The notes below the pieces were generated by a model, which saw only the letters and a list, made by a program, of their open reading frames with translations, was not told the DNA's origin and did no database searches. A program made the position numbers and the translations under genes. Shown one piece after another: positions 30,431 to 38,627 of a stretch of 38,627 nt of DNA (position 1 is the stretch's first letter; every line of letters starts with the position of its first letter). The DNA lies in assembly GCA_022496205.1 (NCBI GenBank), contig WTXD01000121.1, positions 1 through 38,627 of the forward strand, given 5' to 3'. Source of the DNA: Gloeopeniophorella convolvens. Lineage: Eukaryota; Basidiomycota; Agaricomycetes; Russulales.

Positions 30431-33073
30431 GGACGAGATGTTGCACAAGGGAGCGGCAGAGAGAAAAACGTAAAGGACTGAGAAGGTATTGGATTATATA
30501 CCGGCAGCGCCTGTAAAGGTCTAGTCCGTGGGCACCGTGAGTGTTCAGTCACCTGCGAAGGTGAGTGGCGCGGACATTGAAGGAACCCAGAAGACGCTGA
30601 TGGAGAATGCCCACCGGGCGGCTTCAATTGACAAGGGATTTCGACAAGCCAGGCCGCTTACGACATCCTTCCATTGCACAGGCCCAATTATGAAAAACAG
30701 ACGGGAGGCACGATTCCGTTTACCTGTGCGGCTTGACAGGATCTTTAGGTAGAGAAAGATATCAGTCAAGATGACCTGCTCGCCTCCGCCACCGGTCAGC
30801 CCCCAGCATTGACCGCGGCGTAAGAGTTTCGAAGCACGATAATGCTCCCGCTGCACCATGCCTACTCGGGCGCCGACTAGCAACGGCGCGCTCCATAACA
30901 GGGTTCGACGATGAACTGGACGTTCCTTTATTCCGCGTATCGGCCGCAGCTCTTGCCGCGGCAGCCGCCGAAAGTGATCACGATAGGACACGATCGTCCG
31001 ATCGGGTTGACTCCTCGACAGTGCGCTCGCTAAGCATTGAGTACCGAGCATGCACTGGAATCAATTGTGCAGCCTGCGCTTGGCCGGTGCGGATCCTCGT
31101 GTGGCCCCGAGGTGATGCGCCGCCCGGACCTGACGCGGGGCCACTGGATGGAGGAATCGGAGAGAGAAAATGCACACTGGGCCGATCAGCCCGCGCGTGA
31201 GGCATCGAAGTTTGTGGCCCACGGGAACAACGCAAACTCGCGAGCGTTAAGAGGCCAGCTGCCATTGTCATGAGACCGGGCACTATGTCAAATACGCGAC
31301 AGTGGGCAACCTCCGGCGTTGCGATTTCCAAGGCGACAGTCGGAAGGAGGTAATAACACCAAATCCACGGTCGAACATGCCTACGAGCGCCTTGTAGGAA
31401 CCTAACGTTAGTCCTTGAACCTTGATGTGCGGCGCGCCCTCCAGGAAGAACACACGGCCGGGCAGCGACCGCACATGTTGAACCTAGTTTATCGGGACGC
31501 GTCGATATTCCGTCTCTTGAACAACCTGCGCGGCAATGGTGAGATCGACGCCAGGCCAATGAGAGCTGGTTTCGCTTACGACGCTGAGAAAGCTCCCACC
31601 CATGATACATGAAACTTGCTGTTGAACGCTAACGGCTAGTATCAGTGCATGATGCGAAGAACAGAGCGGAGACACAACATACAGAATCGGGTAATGTTGC
31701 CGCCAGAGTCTCATGCTTGCTGCAAGGCGAACATTCTAGGTTCGTCAGCCACCAGAAGCGCAGCAAGAAGATGGTGATGATGACGAAAGTCGCATGAATG
31801 GTAATGCGCGGCGCGCGCGCGGGATACTGATAGGAACGCTGGATAGGCCTGCGTTCGAAACATCGCATCAGGGGCGTGGGGCTTAAGGAACGCTACTCCA
31901 ACCAGTGCTGGCGATTGAGAAGGCTCGGGACGCCGGAGGGACGGTGGCAGGCGTGTATTATGATGTGCCTTCTGAGTATACTCGGACAAAACTTGAATAT
32001 TGACTTTACCGTGTCCGTCAGATAGCAGAAGGAAGATTACGGACGTGGAGTGGCTCTGGAGTGGCTCTGGCATCGTTGTGATGACTTGTGACCTCTACAG
32101 TGACGCTACAGTCGCGGCCGGACAGGGAGGAGTGGGACAAATCGTTACGTTGATCACGCATCTGAAGTTGCCAACACTCGCGATCACGAGCTTACGTGTA
32201 CGCATATCATAACGTAAGCTAGGTCTCTTCAGGTCTCTTCGCTCTGCAACTCCAGGGTGTCGTCGGGCGCCGGCGCCGCGGCGGGCGTCATCGCCTTCGA
32301 ACGCGCGTATCGCCTGCATTGAAGACTACTCATAGCGGTCGTTGGCGTTCCCAGAACACGTACTGTTTGTGGCCCTCGTTCCTCCCGTCAGACGAGAAGC
32401 AACGAAAGATCTGTGGCATGTGCGGATATCCTGAGTGCCTGAAGTTGCGATCGGTTTTCTGTTCGACTGACCGGTATGTACTACATCCGTCACCAGTTTC
32501 AACGCCACGACTCGCAGTAGCGAGCAGTGCGCCACGGCTTGCTCTGGGAAACGACTTTCTCTGGCGAAGAAGTCGCACCCACGTACCAGCGCTCGGCTGG
32601 TGTGAGCTGACTTTCCGGTCATCACCTGCAACTTCGCCAGCTCATACGTATTGAATCGTATTCCTAGTTGGACAGACATAACTGTTCTCAGACCTATTCT
32701 GCTGCCTACGCCTCATCCTGGTCACATGCGCTCAGCTTATTACTGCACTTGGTTTCATCTGATTATATACATAGAACATAGAAAGCAAAACTCAGCGCTC
32801 GCGCTCAGGCTTCATTTGCCCGACGGTGTGTAGCCGCTCGGGCGAATGCGTTGATAGGTCCACATGAGAACATCACTTTCCATCTAGCGCTCTCACGCCC
32901 GATGTTCCGGCGAAGACCTTGCAGTAGTGATCATCCATTCTCCATATTCTGCAGTATGCCATGATCCCCGGTCGCGCCTTAAGTTGCAGCGCTAAAATTT
33001 GTCGTCGGAGTCGCCTGCCGCTTCCTTTCCTCCCCCACGGCCGCCCCCGAGTTCCTCGTCGAGCCTGTCCACC
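30431..33073. other. Unassigned 2.6-kb gap, possible decayed membrane-protein gene
   Basis: No gene could be modelled. On the minus strand several stretches look membrane-protein-like but do not join: RITIHATFVIITIFLLRFWW near 31.8 kb, MRLWRQHYPIL near 31.7 kb before a good intron, and PWIWCYYLLPTVALEI near 31.35 kb. An ACTAAC...TTAG branch-acceptor pair lies near 31.4 kb. This may be another membrane-protein gene or a relic, but I could not match it to the DUF6534 exon pattern. Two small tandem duplications occur near 32047-32068 and 32221-32240. Confidence 0.3.
30493..30500 (-). promoter_or_regulatory. TATA box of DUF6534-type gene D
   Basis: On the minus strand TATATAAT lies about 63 nt upstream of the ATG at 30430. 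Confidence 0.5.
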
Positions 33074-34936
33074 ATGCCTGCGCTGACTCCCGTTGACAAC
33101 ACACTGGGGGCGCTGTTTATTGGAACGATCTGCTCATCTGTGTACGGTCCGCTTATCTCGTAAGGGAAAGTTTAGCGCTGACCGATCGAACCTGCAGGGT
33201 CTACGGTGTGACGTGGTTGCAGGTGTATTCGTATTATACAAGCCATTGCCAGAAGGACCGATGGCCACTGAAAAGCCTGGTGAGCAATTCATGAGTACTT
33301 GGTGTACCCGACGCTTATTCAGTCTGTTCAGGTTGCATTATTGATGTGAGTGTAGCGCCGCCTCGTTGCCCAATGATGCTTAGTGGCGACCTCGTTCAGG
33401 GCCGTTGACACGCTCAATGTCGCGTTCGTCACTTATACAACGTACCTGGAGGGGGTCACCAACTTCGGGGATTATAAATCGGATGCGCGTGTGCCTTGGG
33501 GGCTCCCTGTACGCCGAACATCCTATCGGTCCTGGTGTTCGAGACTAACATTTGACTACCCAAGGCCACAGCATTGTCTGCCAGTGCGTTCTATCATGTT
33601 GTAAGAGATGATGATGCCTGAGAACACCCTCGACAGTCCTCCTCGAGATCTTTGTGCAACAGTACGTCCATCAGTAGCGCCCTGCGTACCACCTCTCACG
33701 ACGACCCGTCTTGCAGTTTCTATGCCTGGAGGGTTTACAAACGTGATTTTATAGCCCCCTGCGTCGTACTGCGGTTGAAACTAATATCGGTCCTTGCAGT
33801 CAATGGCGGTTCTCTATATCTACCCGCGGCGATCGTACGTAGTATCTCATGGCTAAGCCCCACGACGGAGGCTAACCGGGCAGCAGTCGTCTGTTTCCCT
33901 TGCAGCCTTCGGTGAGCCTCTCTGTGACCTCGATCTCCTGATTCCGTTGTCTGACAATGAACGTAGGTGTCGGAACTGGTACGTGGCCTTCATCGATTCC
34001 CTCCCTATGGAAACTCAACAATATCATGCTCAGTGTTCTGCGTGGAGCTGTGCGTTCTCTTGCTATGCTCCTTCCAACGTTGTCGCTGATAATTCATGTG
34101 TAAAACAGGTTTGAGCACCCTGGCGACCCAGAGAGCCACTACAAGGTGAGCCACCCCCGTCTTTCCAGCTATCACATATAAGAACTTCTTTTGGCAGAGA
34201 TTCTCTATCACCACTATGGCATGCAAAACACTTTGTGATGTCCTGATCACCATTGGAATGCTGTCCGCGCTTTCTGGCAAACACAGCCAACTTCGGAGGT
34301 TCGTCGCACCAGTAGCCCATCACTCGATTCATAAGTTCATGTCATCATCAGGACAAACGGTGTTCTGAACCTTATGGCGATCTATGCTATCAACTGTGGC
34401 ACGGCGAACCTGTACGTGTGTCGGTTGACGGCAAGGCCTCTACTCATTCTCGCGTACCAACCTACAGGGTACTTGCGATCCTCTGTTTGAGCGTAGTACG
34501 TCGTCACTTCCCGCGCCCGAACCGGGAGCTGACGTACTCGTGTAGCTCATCAAGTTCCCCAACACGCTGATCTACGCGCCGTTCTTCTTCATCATGGTCC
34601 GGCTGTATTTCTGCGCATTCATGGCCATGTTCGTGTCTATTCTGATTCCTACGCCGTCTGATGTTCTGATACTTCTGCCCCAGCCTAAACTCCCGCGAGA
34701 GCGTCCATGAGAAAGTGGAAGGCCCGGATCCTGCCGTGGTCACACTCACGCAGTTCAAGGCGGGTGCCGGCACTGATCAGCGCGGCGTCGTTGACAGCGT
34801 GACCGACACGAGTGGCGATACGGCGGCACAGAAGAGCCTCCCGCGTGTTTCTGCTGAAGCTTCGTTCTCAGAGAGTGTCATCGCGTTTGATCGTGAAAAG
34901 TATCCGACACCCGCTCAGGAAGAAGTTTTCACCTAA
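33074..34936 (+). CDS. DUF6534-type seven-helix membrane protein, copy F
   Basis: Fifth intact member; function unknown. Seventeen exons: 33074-33141, 33198-33279, 33332-33345, 33400-33508, 33565-33583, 33637-33661, 33717-33742, 33800-33834, 33887-33911, 33967-33978, 34034-34049, 34109-34145, 34198-34298, 34352-34411, 34468-34495, 34546-34628 and 34684-34936 give 330 aa. Landmarks are VYGVTWLQVYSYY, VTNFGDY, FYAWRVYKLN, LCDVLITIGM, LIYAPFFF and LNSRES, then VVTLTQFK in the tail. The intron after the conserved Trp of exon 4 is exactly absent, so 99 and 10 nt are fused into one 109-nt exon. Helix 5 is less typical (MLSALSGKHSQLRR replaces the usual YYLL-SRT). Confidence 0.88.
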
Positions 34937-36646
34937 CAATTCACGCCCTGCAGAGCTTTCGCATCTAGGGCTGCCTCAGGAAGTCTATTTATGCTGTTCT
35001 GGCGAAATGTAGTACAGCCCGAAGACGGTATCTTCCCTAATTATTGTTTCACTGTAACCCTGACTGGCACTGTCTACGGTATGCCCGAGAACGCACTACG
35101 TATCCCTAGACGCTCTTTTCTTGTGGTCTGTACTCCTATATAAATGTCGAGTGTCGAATTACCTAATCTACAACCCAAGCTGTCTCGCCGACGTCCGGCT
35201 AGGCTGCCGGTTCGGATAAGATAATCAATAATCTCACGCTTACCAGTAATCCAGCCAGGCCGCCCGTCTCTTAGTCCGAGACAGCATCATGATTCGTGAT
35301 GCTTCAAGCTGATGTACCTTTCACCCCACTGCGATTCTATCGCTGTATGAAACACCGGGCGCTGGGAAGGCATCTGAGGCGAGGGAATACATCACGCCTG
35401 AAGACTCGACCGTGGGCTTAACTCAGGTCCCTCGCCGGCTGCTGTGTCCCCAAATGCAGCACTCCTCGGCAACTGGTTGCACGAGCATCCACGGCCCTAG
35501 TGGTGCCTCGCTTCTGTCCTCGATGCTCGGGCTTTTGCACAATTCCCTCGCAGTGCTGTTCAGCTTCCGTACCCAGTCTCAAGCTCCGGACAGATTTGAC
35601 CTAGTTTCGACCAGGCCGACCGCCTGCGAACTAACCTTTCCAGTCACAGCCTTAGACGAGTGTCACCGGTCGTGTCTGCTTGCCTCTCAACCTACTATCC
35701 TCTACTCTATTCGGGTCTAAGCTCGCATGCTGTACAGGACATTTTTCGTGAGGCAGCAGTGCACTAACGCCGCGGAACTCCTGTCTTCAAATTGGCCCAG
35801 TCCAGCATACCGTCCAGTACTAGTCCATGGAACCTTTATGCGTGACGCGCCACGTCCACCTCGATTCCCTAAGCCGAGCGCTCTCTTCGTTCATCATGGT
35901 GCTAGCTTATTATCCCATGACCATCCTCACGGTTTCCCTACAGTTCTTTCCAATACGACGCTTTACGCCGGACGTCTCGGACACATTTTGGGGGTCACTT
36001 CCCCGCGGTTCGCTGAGGGCCGGCACGCTTCCAAGCTGATAACCGTTTTGCTCCATGCCGACATGCACTGATGCGCACCAGAAACTAGAGACTCTTACGT
36101 TTACGACTCCTTCCATGCCCCCAAAGATTTGGTGACGGGCCCCACTTACCATCGAAACTTGCCTTTATCCTACCAAGTCCACGTCTAGCGACAACTCCAC
36201 AGGGCCGATGCCCCATTATGTGCTAATAACTTGGTCCATAAAAACAAATCACCACAGGACCCATCCCCTGCGATCTGTTGAGCACCATGACGCATGTAGC
36301 TAATGTCCTCAGGGTCACAAGAACCCATGCTGTCACCCTTATCCCATGTTTGCGTTAAGAATCCGACAATCATTTAAAAGAAATCTCGTCTCACGAGTCT
36401 CACCACTACACTCTACTATGTAACTATATAGTATCCATGTTCGTTCAGTAATGTACGCCGCCGAGCACGAAGAACGCCTCCAATTGAGTTGGGTTATGTA
36501 TGCAGAGTTGGGGGATAATGCGAATATCGACGAGTCTAAGGAGTACAGTACATATGAAACATGTGCCCAAGAAATGTACCTGGGCATGAGAGCACGCAAT
36601 TCGATCTTAACTATATCAAAGCAACTAGACAAGAGCGAGTACGAAG
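34937..36646. other. Intergenic, no gene recognised
   Basis: Short frames only. The most protein-like is a 73-codon plus-strand frame at 36451-36672 (MYAAEHEERLQLSWVMYAEL), which overlaps the end of the convergent gene and is open on the other strand too. I see no family match, RNA gene or mobile element. Confidence 0.4.
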
Positions 36647-37809
36647 TCAAGAAAGCAGCGTCGCCTTCTTAACAACCACCCTCGGCGGGGGCACGCTGAA
36701 CCCTGCACTCTTCACGGCACCCATCCACATGCTGTGCACGGCGCTCCAGTAGCGCTCCGGGTCCGAGTGCATGTGCGCGGCGTGGCCCGTGCCCTCGAAC
36801 TCCTCTACGGCAACGTCAAGCCCAAGCTGTGCGGCGCCGGCGATGTGCTGCTCGACGCGCGCGGCGAACACGAGCGGGTCGCTCTGCGAGTACACGTACA
36901 GGCGCGGCGCGGCGCCAGACACGACTGCGGGGAGGATGTCCGGCTGCAGCAGCGCAGTGCGCAGCTCCGCGAAGAGCGGCGGGCGGCCAGTCAGGCGGTT
37001 GTAGATGTAGATCGAGACGTAGAGCGCGAGGAGGAAAGGAAATACGAGCACGCGCAAAATTGGATTCACCGGCGAGACAGCACGGAGAGACGATTTGAGG
37101 CCCTTGTCATCGGGCACGGAGTCGAGGATAAGCGCGGTCGGCGCGCGGCCGGGGGCGGGGGTGGAGGGCTGGAATTTAGTCAGGATCTTGCGGAGCGTCA
37201 TGAACTGCCAGCCGCCGCCTGCGCGATGATGGTCAGAGTCACGTGCGCGAGGCGAGCTGGCGGGGGGAAGGGCAGACCATTGGAGATGATGTGCACCAGC
37301 GCGCCTCGAAAGCGCGAACCCTGGTTCTTCTCGGTTTGTAGAAGTTCGACGACCGGGATCAAGGATGCATTCTGGCGATGCACATGCGATATTTTCCGTT
37401 AGCCATTGGTCGCGTGAACACGGCAGTATACGTACCAGATGAGATTGCGAGCGCCAAACAAACTCAGCCCAGGAGCCAATTATGACAATGGTGGATGATG
37501 GGAATAACTCGTGCAGGGCGTCCGCGTACTCGGTAACGTGGTAAAAGCGTGCCCCCACTGCCAAAGGTCAGGTCCTGGCCAAGTGGAGTGCAGGGGTGGG
37601 CTTACTCCAGCCAAAGAGTAAGATGATGCTGAGGTACCAGAGGATGAGCTCACGGTGAGTAAAGAGCGGAGATTATGGTAGGACGGAGATTGGACGTACG
37701 AGGGAGAGACGTCATCGTCCTTCACCACGGCGCGGCCATTGGGAGAGTTGGGCTGGCAGGAGACAGAGACGTAGGGGTTGAGCTTGATCCAGGTGAGCTT
37801 TTCGGGCAT
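36647..37809 (-). CDS. DUF829/TMEM53-like alpha/beta-hydrolase-fold protein
   Basis: This resembles the eukaryotic DUF829 (TMEM53/PaxU-like) family, whose members have an alpha/beta-hydrolase-like fold, often membrane-associated, with poorly defined function. Five exons: 37700-37809, 37606-37628, 37436-37557, 37278-37371 and 36647-37218 give 306 aa. Exon 2 is a 23-nt microexon completing the family start ILLFGWMGARFYHVTEYAD. Further landmarks are HIISNGGGWQFM (the SNGG turn), LILDSVPDDKG, a hydrophobic segment VLVFPFLLALYVSIYIYN that may anchor the protein, and the C-terminal RLYVYSQSDPLVFAARVEQH, then EEFEGTGHAAHMHSDPERYW. An upstream in-frame ATG at 37848 is an alternative start. Confidence 0.9.
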
Positions 37810-38627
37810 CGACAAGTAAGGGGGCCGGGTGGGAGGAATGCAGGTCAAGGGTGGGATGAAAGAGAGAGTCGGAGTACATATGGCACGGTGAACGTTAAGT
37901 TCACAAGATCTGACCCCAAAGGCGCTAGCTTTCCTCCCGGAGATTTCGGAAGGGGGCCGGAAGTTTCATGTGCACTGGCGTATCTAGAGCAATTTGTTGT
38001 GCGTCAAGGCCCTCCGTCCAGGCAGTTCCGGGGTGGAGATCCCGGCTTCGGTGGGGGTGGGAGCTTAAGACGGCACTCAATGCGGACGCTTGGCAACCTA
38101 GGGCTGTCATTCGGGTCAGCGGGTCAGCGGCGTCCAGGAGCGCTATTGAAGTGTATATTCCCCAACAGATGGTACTTAATCCAGACAGAGATAGTGACAG
38201 TACCTGGCCTGGGCATGGCCTCGAGCATCAAAATCGTCGAGACTCTAATTCGGATTTCTTCAGGTGCACCCCGACCACGGACCTCCACGGACAGATCGCG
38301 GTGAGGGAGAAGACTAAGCTTCCCAAAGAGAGCGATAGATCACGGACTTTGCGCGTGATTCTTGGCCTGTTCAGATGAAGGGACCGCGGAAGAAGGCGCA
38401 GAAGCAGGGGCGGTGCGGGTGTGGGGAAATGGAATCTGTTACAAAAGCCTCATAAGCGCGATTCTGCCATCCGCCGCTGCAACATAAGCGTGTCTTACAA
38501 GCTTGTGAGCCACGGTGCTGTAAGCGCCACCCTGATATCTCCAGGGAACAAGCTGTTCCTCGGCAACTACTACAAAATATGAAATCCGGAGGGTGACGTC
38601 GCCCATGGCGGTCCCTAGCAGTCGCGT
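37810..38627. other. Unassigned end of window
   Basis: Overlapping frames up to 209 codons exist on the plus strand but show no recognisable motif and low sequence plausibility. This stretch contains the promoter of the DUF829-like gene and possibly part of a gene that continues outside the window. Confidence 0.4.

Noticed and set aside
30978..31610. 210-codon minus-strand frame as one gene
   Set aside because: Only a short central part looks like a membrane protein; the rest is low-plausibility sequence, so it is reported as an unresolved region.
36734..37402. 222-codon plus-strand frame
   Set aside because: It is antisense to the DUF829-like gene and is biased in composition as expected for a shadow.

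Overview
The window is nuclear DNA of a filamentous fungus, almost certainly a basidiomycete of the Agaricomycetes. Protein-coding genes are split by very many short introns (about 47-84 nt, mostly GT-AG, often with a visible CTNAC-type branch site). Genes lie on both strands in divergent and convergent pairs with short spacers, and the gene repertoire is eukaryotic. All exon models were derived by hand from reading frame, splice sites and family similarity; no search or alignment was run.

Layout. 1-4.5 kb: a gene-poor, repeat-like stretch with no gene I can name. 4.5-14.2 kb: a dense housekeeping block: ISA2 (-), RVB1 (+), DPM1 (-), an LSM protein resembling NAA38 (+) and the splicing helicase PRP16 (-, 20 exons). 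14.2-25.6 kb: three tandem plus-strand genes (called here copies A, B and C) for seven-helix DUF6534-type membrane proteins, with the mitoribosomal protein mL38 (-) between A and B. 26.0-28.4 kb: an intron-containing tRNA-Leu(CAA), the INO80 subunit IES6 (-) and the mitochondrial P-loop Fe-S protein IND1/NUBPL (+). 28.5-34.9 kb: two more DUF6534-type genes, D (-) and F (+), separated by about 2.6 kb of unassigned DNA. 36.6-37.8 kb: a DUF829/TMEM53-like protein (-). The last 0.8 kb is unassigned.

How the genes relate. The housekeeping genes serve unrelated processes (mitochondrial Fe-S assembly, chromatin remodelling, dolichol-phosphate-mannose synthesis, N-terminal acetylation, splicing, mitochondrial translation). 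Two loosely connected pairs occur: ISA2 and IND1 both act in mitochondrial Fe-S delivery, and RVB1 and IES6 are both INO80-complex subunits. There is no operon-like logic. The notable feature is the local family of five DUF6534-type genes. Each is intact in my models (314-341 aa) and built from 17-18 exons, most of them microexons of 10-40 nt. Exon lengths and phases are almost identical in all five, and two copies have each lost a different intron exactly. The copies share a seven-helix core with a VTNFG motif in the first loop and LNSR(D/E) after the last helix, while their C-terminal tails diverge. What this family does is unknown to me; a receptor- or sensor-like role is speculation.
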